Positions 55,516-64,000 of a DNA stretch of 64,000 nt are shown here, piece after piece. Position 1 is the stretch's first letter. Each line of letters starts with the position of its first letter. This stretch comes from an uncultured bacterium (GTDB lineage: Bacteria > Cyanobacteriota > Vampirovibrionia > Gastranaerophilales > Gastranaerophilaceae): assembly GCA_949300485.1 (NCBI GenBank), contig CASGEL010000003.1, forward strand, positions 62,001 through 126,000, given 5' to 3'. Position numbers and translations under genes: made by a program. The notes under the pieces are model-generated. The model saw only the letters and a list, made by a program, of their open reading frames with translations, did not search any database and was not told the DNA's origin.

Positions 55516-57367
55516 ATTGTTCCCTCCAATGCTCTTTTCGTATACCCAATTTTGTAATTACTCTATAAATTTTTGTTCTTAATTGAAAAATATCATATCG
55601 TTTTTTATTTGTTTCACAATATACAGTCGGTACCTCTTTAATTTTTAATCCAAGAGTTTGCTTATATGCAACATAAACAGTCAGCAAACGCTCTGCCAAA
55701 AAACCGTACACTCTTTGTTGAAATACCTCTCTTTTTCCAATTTCAGACTGAATTTCCGATTCTAAAATCCCCAATATATCAAATAACCATGATGCATATT
55801 CATCCAAAAATTCTTTTGATGATATGAAAATATTATATAAATAAATCTCTTTTGTATCCTTCAAAACGTGAATTGCCGTATCATAAATTTGAGGAGTTTT
55901 CTCCTTAATAATTTCTAAAATTCTATCTAAATCAGAAATATAATGCCTTTTCTTATAATAATTATAAATAGAAGAACTTTGCGGAATGATACGTTTCATA
56001 GGCAGAATTATATCATAATCAGCCAAAATAGAATTAATTTTATCATTATTCAAACACAATTTTTCTGCTATATTATCAGGAAATTTGTTATACCAACGGA
56101 CATCACTGCAAGACAAATCAAGCAACCTTCTGTAATGCATTAACCCTTTATAATCTGCATCCGAGTTTTTCCACAACCAATATAATGCCGTCAACTCACA
56201 ATAATATGGATTTTTTAAAGAAATATTGTCTTTTGTATTATCCTTTAAAATCCCTAAATTTTTATCTGATAAAGCTGCGCCAACCTGAATAGGTGTTAAA
56301 ATTTCATTCTTTATTATTGGGAACTCTTTATGATAACAAACACAAACTTCTGTAGATTTCTCCGGTTTCTTTTCAAAAGAAGAAGGCATAGAAAAACTCT
56401 TTTCCAAAAAATACTTCATAGCCATACGGTCTTCATCATTAGTTCTTAAACTGTCATTCAAACAAAATAAATACGGCCTTAATTTCTTAATTTGTTTCAA
56501 TTTACCCTTCTTTAATTCAATCACCATAGAATCAGGCGACGTTTTTGTAAAAATTCTTGATAATTTATCAGAAAATCCGCCTAAAATCCTGAACTCTCCA
56601 AAACCTTTTGCAATAGACCAATATTCATAGATAGAACGCTGAATACAATCAGGCTCTCTAAATTTTTGACTTGCAGTATTCTCAAAACCTTTTTGAAATT
56701 CAGCATAACATTTCTCAATATCCGATTTTCTGTAAGCATCAATATTATGATGCGGGAAATACGGCACTGATTCCCCAAGCTTATTTCTTACCAAATTATA
56801 AGCCTGAGAAATCATGTAACCATACAGGTGTTTATATTTTTTATTTACAATTCGCCTTCCTGCAAATCTGAAAATCGGTAATCCGTTACTGTTGAAGAAA
56901 AAATCTTTAGTGACAAAGTTCCCAAAAAACATATCATCATTAGCAAATAAAAAATGTTCGGATAAACCGGGGATTTTATGAATCGCAGCTTCTATTGCTG
57001 AGGCATTGAATGTAGGCAGGTATTCAGGAGGTAAAATTTCTCTATGATCAACAATATGAATTTTAGGATTTGATGTATCAAGCCATTGTGGGATTTGGTT
57101 ATCAGTGACAATAAATATATTATTAATCCAAGGTGCGAATTTTTCCAAAGATCTAAGAGAATACTTTAATTCATCATTTTGAATAAAACGACATTCACTA
57201 ATAGAATCTTTATCTAATACTTTTCCATATTTTTTTAATTCATTATTTTTCTTATCACGCCAAACCTTATCCGAGGCATCACACCATAAATAAACAATAT
57301 CCACAGGATAATTTTGAATATGACATTCTTTAATTCCAACATTCGCAGTCAATTTAATATCTCTCAA
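55505..57367 (-). CDS. Stealth phosphotransferase fused to DUF4422 glycosyltransferase domain
   Basis: 620 residues, two domains. The N-terminal part (about 20-320) has stealth conserved regions: CR1 PVDIVYLWCDASD, CR2 KYSLRSLEKFAPWINNIFIV, and CR3 FLFANDDMFFG with an Asp-Asp metal site. Such enzymes transfer sugar-phosphate to capsule glycans. The C-terminal part (about 345-580) starts VCVCYHKEFPII and has LTALYWLWKNSDADYKGLMHYRR, the DUF4422 glycosyltransferase signature. No ATG fits the start; TTG at 57367 or TTG at 57352 is likely, and the true start is uncertain. It leads the glf-galE-exporter operon. Confidence 0.85.
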   Translation of the reverse strand: MRDIKLTANVGIKECHIQNYPVDIVYLWCDASDKVWRDKKNNELKKYGKVLDKDSISECRFIQNDELKYSLRSLEKFAPWINNIFIVTDNQIPQWLDTSNPKIHIVDHREILPPEYLPTFNASAIEAAIHKIPGLSEHFLFANDDMFFGNFVTKDFFFNSNGLPIFRFAGRRIVNKKYKHLYGYMISQAYNLVRNKLGESVPYFPHHNIDAYRKSDIEKCYAEFQKGFENTASQKFREPDCIQRSIYEYWSIAKGFGEFRILGGFSDKLSRIFTKTSPDSMVIELKKGKLKQIKKLRPYLFCLNDSLRTNDEDRMAMKYFLEKSFSMPSSFEKKPEKSTEVCVCYHKEFPIIKNEILTPIQVGAALSDKNLGILKDNTKDNISLKNPYYCELTALYWLWKNSDADYKGLMHYRRLLDLSCSDVRWYNKFPDNIAEKLCLNNDKINSILADYDIILPMKRIIPQSSSIYNYYKKRHYISDLDRILEIIKEKTPQIYDTAIHVLKDTKEIYLYNIFISSKEFLDEYASWLFDILGILESEIQSEIGKREVFQQRVYGFLAERLLTVYVAYKQTLGLKIKEVPTVYCETNKKRYDIFQLRTKIYRVITKLGIRKEHWREQYGV

Positions 57368-57533
57368 AAATTATAGCCATTTAGGCAATTTACTCTGAAA
57401 TTCTTTATACCATGATTAATTATAGAGTGAAAAACGCCTAATACAATACAAAAATAAGAAATATTAAGAGTGTCTGAAATCATTTTAATGCTATAAAAAT
57501 TCATATATACTGTACGTGGAGTAAGGAATAGCA

Positions 57534-57941
57534 GTGATAAAAGAAACATTTGGAAGAAATTTAAAAAGATTGCGAAAAGAAAAACATCTAACACAAGAAC
57601 AGTTAGCTGAAAAAGTCAATATGAATTCGCGTCAAATTTCCAAAATAGAAACAGGAGAACATTTCCCTACCTGGAAAAACATTGAAAACATTTGCAAAGC
57701 TTTAGAAATTACTCATGAAGAACTTTTCATACTTCCAGATACTCTTAAAATCCAAAAAGGTTTACCTCTAAACACTCAAGATAAAAAAACAGACTATAAA
57801 GCAGAAGAGTTAATCAGAAATTTGCCACTAGAGGAAAATGTCTGTGCCTTCTTAATTATTGCTCTTAGAGCAATATATCATAAAGAAGAGTTTGATAAAC
57901 TGGAAATTTTAGTCCGAGGAATGAAACTGGCAAAATGGTAA
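57534..57941 (+). CDS. Xre-family HTH regulator
   Basis: 135 residues from GTG at 57534 (AAGGA about 9 bases upstream). The HTH_3 fold covers residues 6-62: LKRLRKEKHLTQEQLAEKVNMN then SRQISKIETGEHFPTWKNI. The C-terminal half is helical (ENVCAFLIIALRAIYHKEEF). It lies between the surface-polysaccharide operon and the MerR gene, divergent from the operon with 166 bases between, so it may control it. This is inferred from position. Confidence 0.85.
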   Translation: MIKETFGRNLKRLRKEKHLTQEQLAEKVNMNSRQISKIETGEHFPTWKNIENICKALEITHEELFILPDTLKIQKGLPLNTQDKKTDYKAEELIRNLPLEENVCAFLIIALRAIYHKEEFDKLEILVRGMKLAKW

Positions 57942-57947
57942 TAAAAT

Positions 57948-58364
57948 TTATACAGCCTTTTCGTCCGGAACCATTTTATTCATAGGATTCCATGAATCTT
58001 GCAGATTATTTTTTATAAGATTTTGATAAAATTTCTCTTTATAATCCAACAAGCCTAATTGCTGCTGCAATTCTGCTATCTGCTGTAAAGCTTTAAGTTT
58101 AGTAGCGTGAATAATCTCATACCGCTCAGAAATAGTAGAATCACCTATTATACACAAATCAATATATCTTTTAATAGATTTATTATCAGTTCCCACAGAA
58201 CGCAGACATTTAACAATTTTAACCCATTCCAAATCATGTTCGGAAAACTGGCGAATATTATTTTCATTTCGTTTAACAAAAGGGAAAAGACCACTTTTTG
58301 CCCAGAATCTTAAAGTATGTTCTGAAATATCCATTTTTTGAGCAACTTCTTTAATCGTATACAT
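57948..58364 (-). CDS. MerR-family regulator
   Basis: 138 residues. The HTH spans about 1-45: YTIKEVAQKMDISEHTLRFW with the wing AKSGLFPFVKRNENNIRQF. A coiled-coil dimerisation helix follows (about 80-115, ALQQIAELQQQLGLL). It has no Cys ligands for metal in the C-terminus, so a metal sensor is unlikely. GGAGGG lies 6 bases before the ATG. A palindrome lies 61 bases upstream, which may be its own operator. It is convergent with the Xre gene, 6 bases away. Confidence 0.85.
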   Translation of the reverse strand: MYTIKEVAQKMDISEHTLRFWAKSGLFPFVKRNENNIRQFSEHDLEWVKIVKCLRSVGTDNKSIKRYIDLCIIGDSTISERYEIIHATKLKALQQIAELQQQLGLLDYKEKFYQNLIKNNLQDSWNPMNKMVPDEKAV

Positions 58365-58424
58365 AGATCACCCTCCATAGAATAATTCTATCATAAAAAT
58401 ATTTTCCTGGCAGTTACTATCAAC

Positions 58425-58446
58425 ATAGATACATTTAAGTATCTAT
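58425..58446. promoter_or_regulatory. Palindrome upstream of the MerR gene
   Basis: ATAGATAC (58425-58432) and GTATCTAT (58439-58446) with a 6-base AT spacer. It is perfect over 8 bp per arm and lies between the MerR start and the recombinase stop. It is a candidate operator. Confidence 0.5.
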
Positions 58447-58458
58447 ATTATGAGTAAA

Positions 58459-59001
58459 TTAAAGTATAAAATTCATATAACTTTCATCAATAGCATCCTG
58501 TTCAATACCGATATATCTTAACGTCAACTGAGGATTTGAATGATTAAAAATTTTTTGGAGCATAACAACATCTTTATATTTTTGGTAATAGTGATAACCA
58601 AAAGTTTTACGTAATGTATGCGTTCCAATATTTTCTTCCAATCCTGCCTTTTCACAAGCATCATTTATCATTCGGTAAGCGGCAATCCTATCTAAACGGT
58701 TATTAAATCGTGTTTTAAACAGCGGTTCATCCGGCTGTTTACCTTTAGTATATTTGGCAAACATCGGTTTTAGTTTATCATTTATCGGGAATTTTTTATA
58801 TTTTCCTGTTTTTTTCTCTACAATTTGAATGTAATTCCTGTCTTTGACATCATCAACATTTAAAGCCAAAATATCAGAAATTCTTAATCCGCAATTTATA
58901 CCCAAAATGAAAATTAATAAATTACGTTCGTTTTGTTTTTCTAAAATTTTTTCAATTCGTCTGATATCTCTTAAATTTCTAATAGGTTCAACTGCTGTCA
59001 T
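58459..59001 (-). CDS. Compact tyrosine recombinase/integrase
   Basis: 180 residues from the ATG at 59001 (AGGCAGG 6 bases upstream). It is a catalytic domain only, without the usual N-terminal core-binding domain of about 100 residues. Catalytic residues are Arg in CGLRISDILAL, Lys in VEKKTGKYKKFP, HTLRKTFGYH (His and Arg), His in IFNHSNPQL and the Tyr in TLRYIGIEQ. The set R-K-H-R-H-Y is complete. Such short integrases occur in phage remnants and in integron- or plasmid-like elements. No other mobile genes or attachment repeats were seen. Confidence 0.8.
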   Translation of the reverse strand: MTAVEPIRNLRDIRRIEKILEKQNERNLLIFILGINCGLRISDILALNVDDVKDRNYIQIVEKKTGKYKKFPINDKLKPMFAKYTKGKQPDEPLFKTRFNNRLDRIAAYRMINDACEKAGLEENIGTHTLRKTFGYHYYQKYKDVVMLQKIFNHSNPQLTLRYIGIEQDAIDESYMNFIL

Positions 59002-59085
59002 AATAACCTGCCTTTCTCTTTTTAACATTTACATAATGCTAAAAAGAGAATAAAAATAAATTATTAACCATGACAACAAACGTAT

Positions 59086-60087
59086 CTAATCAAATCTTCC
59101 ATAGCATTCGGTTTGACAAAAAACACACTTACTATCCTGCAAATTATATTCTAATAATTCATAGCCGTTTCTAATAATCACTGGCTTACCGCAATTTTTA
59201 CAATAAGTTGTTGAAGTTTCTTGATTTGTTAAATTACCGGTATATACATATTTTAAACCATTATCCGATGCAATTTTATAGGCCCTGATCAATGTGGAAA
59301 AATCAGTTTGCCCTCTATGATTAAACTTATATTTTGGAAAAAATGCACTAAAATGCAAAGGGACATCATCCCCAAGGTTATTCAAAATCCACTCGCATTC
59401 TGACTTAAGTTCTTCATCAGAATCATTTTCCTCCGGAATTAGAAGGGTTGTTAATTCAAGCCAGCAATCAGTTTCATTTTTGACATATATAATTGAGTCT
59501 AAAACAGGTTGTATATGAGCAAGACAATTTTTATTATAAAAATTTTCACTAAACGCTTTTAAATCAATATTTGCAGCATCCATATACTTAAAAAATTCTT
59601 TCGCAGGTTCGGGATTTATAAAGCCTGATGTCACCGCAACAGTTTTTATTCCGTTTTCCCGACATAACTTTGCGGTATCAATTGCATATTCAAAAAACAC
59701 TATAGGATCATTATATGTAAAAGCAACACTTTTACAGTTATAATGCTTCGCAATTTGCACAATTTCTTCAGGAGAAGTTCTATTCAAACTGTGTACATCT
59801 GCCTTTGTTTTTGTAATATGCCAATTCTGACAAAACTGACAGCCCATATTACACCCCAAGGTTCCAAAAGACAACACAGATGTTCCGGGATAAAACTGAT
59901 ACAGAGGCTTCTTTTCTATTGGATCAATTGCAAGTCCGGTATTATACCCGTATGAAGTTAATGTAATTTTATTGTTAACATTTTCTCTGACATAACAAAA
60001 ACCTTGCTGACCAGCATCTAAAACACAGTTACGAGGACAAATAGTACACTGAACTTTACCATTTTTTAAAATATTTTGATATTCCAT
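59086..60087 (-). CDS. amrS: AmmeMemoRadiSam system radical SAM enzyme
   Basis: 333 residues. The N-terminus has a Cys-rich motif, VQCTICPRNCVLDAGQQGFC. The radical-SAM cluster is LGCNMGCQFCQNW near residue 75. The C-terminus has a further Cys4 set (YCKNCGKPVIIRNGYELLEY, CVFCQTEC). The system AmrA-AmrB-AmrS is widespread in anaerobes, with uncertain chemistry, possibly lipid- or radical-linked. Its start is 22 bases from the divergent amrB-amrA gene, around a shared palindromic -10 element. Confidence 0.92.
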   Translation of the reverse strand: MEYQNILKNGKVQCTICPRNCVLDAGQQGFCYVRENVNNKITLTSYGYNTGLAIDPIEKKPLYQFYPGTSVLSFGTLGCNMGCQFCQNWHITKTKADVHSLNRTSPEEIVQIAKHYNCKSVAFTYNDPIVFFEYAIDTAKLCRENGIKTVAVTSGFINPEPAKEFFKYMDAANIDLKAFSENFYNKNCLAHIQPVLDSIIYVKNETDCWLELTTLLIPEENDSDEELKSECEWILNNLGDDVPLHFSAFFPKYKFNHRGQTDFSTLIRAYKIASDNGLKYVYTGNLTNQETSTTYCKNCGKPVIIRNGYELLEYNLQDSKCVFCQTECYGRFD

Positions 60088-60092
60088 AAAAT

Positions 60093-60104
60093 GTATTATA
60101 ATAC
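60093..60104. promoter_or_regulatory. Symmetric bidirectional -10 element (amrS/amrBA)
   Basis: GTATTATAATAC is a perfect palindrome. TATAAT occurs on the plus strand (60097-60102) and on the minus strand (60100-60095). The plus ATG is 6 bases after its hexamer and the minus ATG 7 bases after its own, leaving only 21 bases between the two starts. TTGATA at 60076-60081 may be the plus -35 (15-base spacer). Both transcripts would be leaderless. Confidence 0.6.
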
Positions 60105-60108
60105 TTTT

Positions 60109-61452
60109 ATGAAGAAAATAAAACAGCCTTCTGTTGCAGGAACTTTTTATACAAACAATGCTTCAGAACTAAAAAAACAAATAGAATCTTTTGCAAAAGA
60201 GAATAAAAATAATTATGATTATTCTACTCGTGCTGTAATTGTTCCACATGCCGGTCTTATATATTCAGGCCGACTGGCATACGAAGGAATAAGCCAACTA
60301 GATAAAAATATAAAAAATTTATTTATTTTTGCACCAGCACACAAAGTAGGGTTTGACGGACTTGCACTAACAAGCTTTGATGCCTGGCAAACACCACTTG
60401 GAGAAATTGAAGTTAATCAAAAAATAAACTTAGAACTGAAAGATAAATTTAATGCACAATTTATTGACCAGGCATTAGAATATGAACATTCTATTGAAAT
60501 TCAAGTTCCGCTTATTCAATCAGTTTTTGAAAATATAAATATTATACCAATTCTGATTGGTAAAGAAGGTTACAATATAATTGAACAAATTATAGAATTT
60601 TATTATCCGGATAAAACAAACGGGTTTATTATCTCATCAGACCTGAGCCACTTTTTAACAGACGAAAAAGCCAAACAAATTGACATAGTAACAGCTAAAA
60701 TGATTGAATCCGGCAACCTTAATGAATTCCAATATCAACAGGCCTGTGGAGCAATTGGAATTGCAGGACTTGTAACTTTTGCCAATAAACATAATTATTC
60801 AATGATAAGAATTGATATGGAAAACTCAAGCTCTACAACAGGAGATAAGTCCAATGTTGTAGGTTATGGCTGCTGGTTTTTATACGAAGGCCAAACAAAT
60901 GAATTTTTAAAAAAATATTATTCAAAATCAATAATTGATTTATGTAAAGTTGCAATAAAAGCACAATTTGAAAAAAACGATACTCAAATAAAATACCCGC
61001 AAGTATTTAATCAAGTGGGAGCCAGCTTTGTTACGTTAGAAAAAAATAACAACTTGAGAGGCTGTATAGGTTCAATTATTGCACATCGTTCATTAATACT
61101 TGATCTTGTTATGAATGCCAAAAGTTCTGCATTTAATGACCCCAGATTTACCCCTATAAAAAAAGATGAAATTGAACAATTAAAAATTGCAGTATCAATT
61201 TTATCAGAACCCAAACAGATGAACTTTACAGATGAAAATGATTTGTTAAACCAAATGCGGCCGAATGTAGACGGAATAATTATTAAAGACGGGAATAATC
61301 AGGCTGTTTATCTTCCATCAGTTTGGGAACAACTGCCTGACAAAAAAGAATTTTTAAATACATTGAAAATCAAAGCAGGTTTAAGCCCTGATTATTTTTC
61401 AAAAACATTTGAAGCATACAGATTTGAAACCGTATATATAAAAGAAAACTAG
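60109..61452 (+). CDS. AmmeMemoRadiSam protein B-A fusion
   Basis: 447 residues. The AmrB (Memo) domain is at about 1-260: [28 protein letters not shown] and [12 protein letters not shown] (metal-site-like His/Asp) and [15 protein letters not shown]. The AmrA (AMMECR1) domain is at about 270-447: [20 protein letters not shown] and [15 protein letters not shown]. Fusion of B and A in one chain occurs in some bacteria. The ATG at 60109 is preferred, as the longer frame overlaps amrS. It pairs with amrS to give all three AmmeMemoRadiSam parts in two genes. Confidence 0.9.
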   Translation: MKKIKQPSVAGTFYTNNASELKKQIESFAKENKNNYDYSTRAVIVPHAGLIYSGRLAYEGISQLDKNIKNLFIFAPAHKVGFDGLALTSFDAWQTPLGEIEVNQKINLELKDKFNAQFIDQALEYEHSIEIQVPLIQSVFENINIIPILIGKEGYNIIEQIIEFYYPDKTNGFIISSDLSHFLTDEKAKQIDIVTAKMIESGNLNEFQYQQACGAIGIAGLVTFANKHNYSMIRIDMENSSSTTGDKSNVVGYGCWFLYEGQTNEFLKKYYSKSIIDLCKVAIKAQFEKNDTQIKYPQVFNQVGASFVTLEKNNNLRGCIGSIIAHRSLILDLVMNAKSSAFNDPRFTPIKKDEIEQLKIAVSILSEPKQMNFTDENDLLNQMRPNVDGIIIKDGNNQAVYLPSVWEQLPDKKEFLNTLKIKAGLSPDYFSKTFEAYRFETVYIKEN

Positions 61453-62753
61453 TCTGAAATTTTATTTGAATTTAATTCGGCAAACTTTGCAGCCATTGTC
61501 GGATTATTTCTTGTTAAACGCTTTATACTTAAATCTTCGGCTTTATTATTTGCCAGGCGAAGATTGTTTTCAGATGATAACAGCGCATCTTTTGTTTTTT
61601 GTAAATGATCAATTGTTTTATCAATTTCTTCAATAGCTGTTTTAAATTTTCTGCTTGCAAGTTCATAATTTCTTGAAAATTTTTCTTTAAACTCATTCAT
61701 TTCAGCTTCAAAATTTGATATATCGATATTTTGATTTCTAATAACCGCAAGCTCCTGCTTGTATTCCAATGAATGTAATGCTGCATTACGTAAAAGCGTA
61801 ATCATAGGAATAAAAAACTGCGGTCTTATTACATACATTTTCGGATACTTATGCGACACATCAACAATTCCTGAATTATATAACTCATTCTCCGGTTCCA
61901 GGAGTGATACCAAAACTGCATATTCGCAATTCTTTTCCCTGCGGTCTTTATCAAGCTCTTTCAAAAAATCTTCATTTTTCTTTTTTGTAGCTGTTTCATC
62001 CATCTCATTTTTCATCTCAAACATAATTGAAATAAATTCAACACCGCTCTCATCAGATTCCCTGAAAATATAATCACCTTTACTGCCTGATTTTGCATCA
62101 TTATCTTTTTCAAAATATGCTCGTTGAAATCCCGTTGCTCGCAACCTGTTAAATTCAATCTCACAGTGTTGTTCAAGACTTTCTCCGACCATTTTAGTGG
62201 ATAATCTGGCCTTAAATTCTTTATAATGTGCAATTTCTTCGTCTTTAAACTTTAATTTTTCTTCATATTGTTCTTTTAAAGACTGCTCTTTTAATTGACT
62301 TTCTTTTTCTCCTGTTTCGATTTGCCCGGTCAATTTGACAATCTGGTTTTCTTTTTCCGCAATCTCTTTATCTTTTTGGCTAAGCACCTTATTTACTGCA
62401 AGTTCTTTATCTTTTTCGCAAGATTCAATTTTAGCCTTTAATTGTTCAATTTCTTTATCTTTTTGGCTGGCAACTTCATTGATTGCAAGTTGTTTAGCAC
62501 TATTTTCAGCATCAATTTTTGATAATAATTCGGCAATTTGCAAATCTTTTTTATTTAATATGTCATTAAATTGCCCTTCCGTTTCAGCTTTTGCGAGTTT
62601 TATTGCAGTATCTTTTTCACTTTCAAATTGATTTTCTCTTACTGTAATCTCTTTTTCAAATTCTTTATCACGTACCTGTTTTAAAATCGCAGCATAACCG
62701 GATTCATCAACCTGAAATATTTCACCGCATTTCGGACATTTAATTTCCTGCAT
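61449..62753 (-). CDS. DUF2130 family coiled-coil protein
   Basis: 434 residues from the ATG at 62753 (AAGGA about 10 bases upstream). The N-terminal zinc-ribbon-like CPKCGEIF is followed by a long coiled coil (about 25-195) with a repeated [16 protein letters not shown] motif. The DUF2130 domain (about 200-400) has [23 protein letters not shown] and [14 protein letters not shown], which looks like a nuclease-like fold. Its function is unknown. It overlaps the convergent amrB-amrA gene by 4 bases and follows nadC by 31 bases on the same strand. Confidence 0.85.
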   Translation of the reverse strand: MQEIKCPKCGEIFQVDESGYAAILKQVRDKEFEKEITVRENQFESEKDTAIKLAKAETEGQFNDILNKKDLQIAELLSKIDAENSAKQLAINEVASQKDKEIEQLKAKIESCEKDKELAVNKVLSQKDKEIAEKENQIVKLTGQIETGEKESQLKEQSLKEQYEEKLKFKDEEIAHYKEFKARLSTKMVGESLEQHCEIEFNRLRATGFQRAYFEKDNDAKSGSKGDYIFRESDESGVEFISIMFEMKNEMDETATKKKNEDFLKELDKDRREKNCEYAVLVSLLEPENELYNSGIVDVSHKYPKMYVIRPQFFIPMITLLRNAALHSLEYKQELAVIRNQNIDISNFEAEMNEFKEKFSRNYELASRKFKTAIEEIDKTIDHLQKTKDALLSSENNLRLANNKAEDLSIKRLTRNNPTMAAKFAELNSNKISD

Positions 62754-62784
62754 AACATTAATCCTTCTATCTATAGAATATATT

Positions 62785-63615
62785 TTACATATCAAGAGCT
62801 ATATCGAGTGTAGGAGCCTTTGCCACGATTGCGCTTGATGATATTATATCAACACCGCATTGTGCAATTTGTCTAACTGTTTCTAAATGAACATTTCCGC
62901 TTGCTTCAACTATTGCTCTATGGTCAATAAGTTTAACCGCCTCTTTCATAGTTTCTAAATCCATATTATCAAGCATAATAATATCAACCCCAAGCGGTAA
63001 AGCTTCTTTAATCTGTTCAATAGTATCACATTCAAGTTCAATTTTATGAGCATGGGAAAGGTTTGCTTTAACCATTTTTATTGCATTAGTAACAGAACCA
63101 GCAACCTGAATATGGTTATCTTTAATCATTGCACAATCAGACAAATTAAATCTGTGCAAAGCGCCGCCTCCAACTTTTACAGCATACTTTTCAAAAGCTC
63201 TGAAATTTGGAGTAGTTTTTCTTGTATCCACAATTTTACATGGCAAATCACCGATAGCTTGTTGATATTTGTGAGTTTCTGTTGCAATACCGCTCATCCG
63301 CTGTATATAATTCAGTGCAACACGTTCACCTAACAGAATATATTTTCCGGGCCCTTTAATTGTTGCAAGGACATCTCCTTTTTTAATTTCATCGCCATCC
63401 TTAAATAAAAGTTTCACTTCAACTTTGCCGGATAAAATTTTAAATACAGTTCTAAAAACTTCCAGACCACAAATTATTCCTTCGCATCTGGAAACTAAAG
63501 AAGCTACAAAAATTTCATCTTCACAAACAATACTTTCTGTTGTAACATCTCCAAACCCTATATCTTCCATCAAAGCTGATTTAACATGATCCTCTACATA
63601 AAAATCAATTAACAA
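62785..63615 (-). CDS. nadC: Nicotinate-nucleotide diphosphorylase (carboxylating)
   Basis: 276-residue QPRTase that turns quinolinate and PRPP into nicotinate mononucleotide, the third step of de novo NAD synthesis. Motifs: [49 protein letters not shown] and [16 protein letters not shown], then [15 protein letters not shown] and [11 protein letters not shown], and [15 protein letters not shown] near the C-terminus. It overlaps nadB by 11 bases. nadA is not in the window. The rest of the set is presumably upstream. Confidence 0.97.
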   Translation of the reverse strand: MLIDFYVEDHVKSALMEDIGFGDVTTESIVCEDEIFVASLVSRCEGIICGLEVFRTVFKILSGKVEVKLLFKDGDEIKKGDVLATIKGPGKYILLGERVALNYIQRMSGIATETHKYQQAIGDLPCKIVDTRKTTPNFRAFEKYAVKVGGGALHRFNLSDCAMIKDNHIQVAGSVTNAIKMVKANLSHAHKIELECDTIEQIKEALPLGVDIIMLDNMDLETMKEAVKLIDHRAIVEASGNVHLETVRQIAQCGVDIISSSAIVAKAPTLDIALDM

Positions 63616-64000
63616 AATTTATTTCTCCTTTACTTTTAACAATCAAACTATGAAAACCCTTCTCATTTGTCTGTAAATAATCAGTACGATAATGGGCACC
63701 GCGTGACTCTTTTCTGTTTAACGCAGAATTGATAATTAATCTTGCTGTGACAAGCATATTTCTTAATTCATACTCTTCTTTTGAGAGGCATTTATATTTT
63801 CTGTTGAATTTTGAACAAATTTTATTCAAACCTTCTAATGCTTTATTTAAAGATTCTTCACTGCGATAAATCCCGACATTTTCCCACATAAGTGCTTTTA
63901 GTTCGGACTTTAATTGATTTACATCAACAGGAATTCCACACTCTTCATTTTCATATCTTGCAATAATATCTTCAAAATTATCATCATGCTTTATACTAAC
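63605..64000 (-). CDS. nadB: L-aspartate oxidase, C-terminal part (runs off window)
   Basis: The last 131 residues of an aspartate oxidase, open to the window edge. It has CGIPVDVNQLKSELKALMWE and NRKESRGAHYRTDYLQ near the end, the latter being the NadB/SdhA-type C-terminal signature (R-G-A-H-x-R-x-D). The enzyme oxidises aspartate to iminoaspartate with FAD. The N-terminal FAD domain is outside the window. The gene overlaps nadC at its 3' end, so both are one operon. Confidence 0.93.
   Translation of the reverse strand, partial: VSIKHDDNFEDIIARYENEECGIPVDVNQLKSELKALMWENVGIYRSEESLNKALEGLNKICSKFNRKYKCLSKEEYELRNMLVTARLIINSALNRKESRGAHYRTDYLQTNEKGFHSLIVKSKGEINFVN

Noticed and set aside
58459-59001. 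Possible prophage or integrative element
   Set aside because: Only the integrase is present; no phage structural genes, no tRNA and no direct repeats were seen nearby.

Overview
The window is an AT-rich, gene-dense bacterial chromosome segment. The best organism call is a non-photosynthetic relative of cyanobacteria (Melainabacteria/Vampirovibrionia, probably a gut Gastranaerophilales-type organism). The main evidence is an RNA polymerase largest subunit split into rpoC1 (39568-41277) and rpoC2 (35663-39520), with an insertion of roughly 650 residues in rpoC2 after the trigger-loop motif. This is the cyanobacterial-lineage arrangement. LptF/G, surface-polysaccharide genes and many proteins with signal peptides indicate a diderm envelope. 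A D-lactate-dehydrogenase-type enzyme, PEP carboxykinase and a small ferredoxin, with no respiratory or photosynthetic genes seen here, fit a fermentative life. No rRNA, tRNA or CRISPR array was recognised.

Layout. 1-2540: 5' part of metG, then three secreted small proteins and a membrane protein. 2587-11590: holA and a delta-prime subunit, plsY, an oligopeptide ABC ATPase, mntP, a DUF4127 protein, ubiE/menG, a D-2-hydroxyacid dehydrogenase, hsp20, a structured RNA candidate with a palindromic repeat cluster, a Cys-rich small protein and hpf. 11726-20433: HEAT-repeat protein, histidine kinase, gatA, pckA, ferredoxin, deoB. 20560-27861: a HExxH protein, lptF/G, secreted proteins, mini-RNase III, recA with an upstream HTH gene, rpmB. 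28010-31959: hom and thrC with two paralogous membrane proteins between them, then a frameshifted secreted-protein gene.

32060-34459 is the most interesting locus. A 464-residue acidic protein carries fourteen copies of a TTxxxxEE-type motif and is divergent from an ATP-grasp ligase of the graspetide macrocyclase type, with a 25-bp near-palindrome between them. I read this as an undescribed multi-core graspetide (omega-ester peptide, plesiocin-like) system. Across the copies, outer Thr and outer Glu are lost together while inner Thr and inner Glu are always kept, which fits nested ester rings.

34626-44614: a hypothetical protein, then rpoB-rpoC1-rpoC2 on the minus strand. 45304-51484: pgeF, tspO, four tandem secreted proteins sharing a C-terminal GVTYY motif, ogt, an SGNH hydrolase, a membrane protein, a 28-residue Met-rich microprotein and a DUF2513 protein. 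51582-57367: a tightly overlapping operon (stealth/DUF4422 fusion, glf, galE, MsbA-type ABC exporter), probably for a galactofuranose-containing surface polysaccharide. 57534-59001: Xre and MerR regulators and a compact tyrosine recombinase. 59086-64000: AmmeMemoRadiSam genes (amrS divergent from a fused amrB-amrA), a DUF2130 protein, nadC and the 3' part of nadB.

Many genes have clear Shine-Dalgarno sequences, but at least seven begin 6-8 bases after a TATAAT-like hexamer with no ribosome-binding site, suggesting leaderless transcription is common in this genome.
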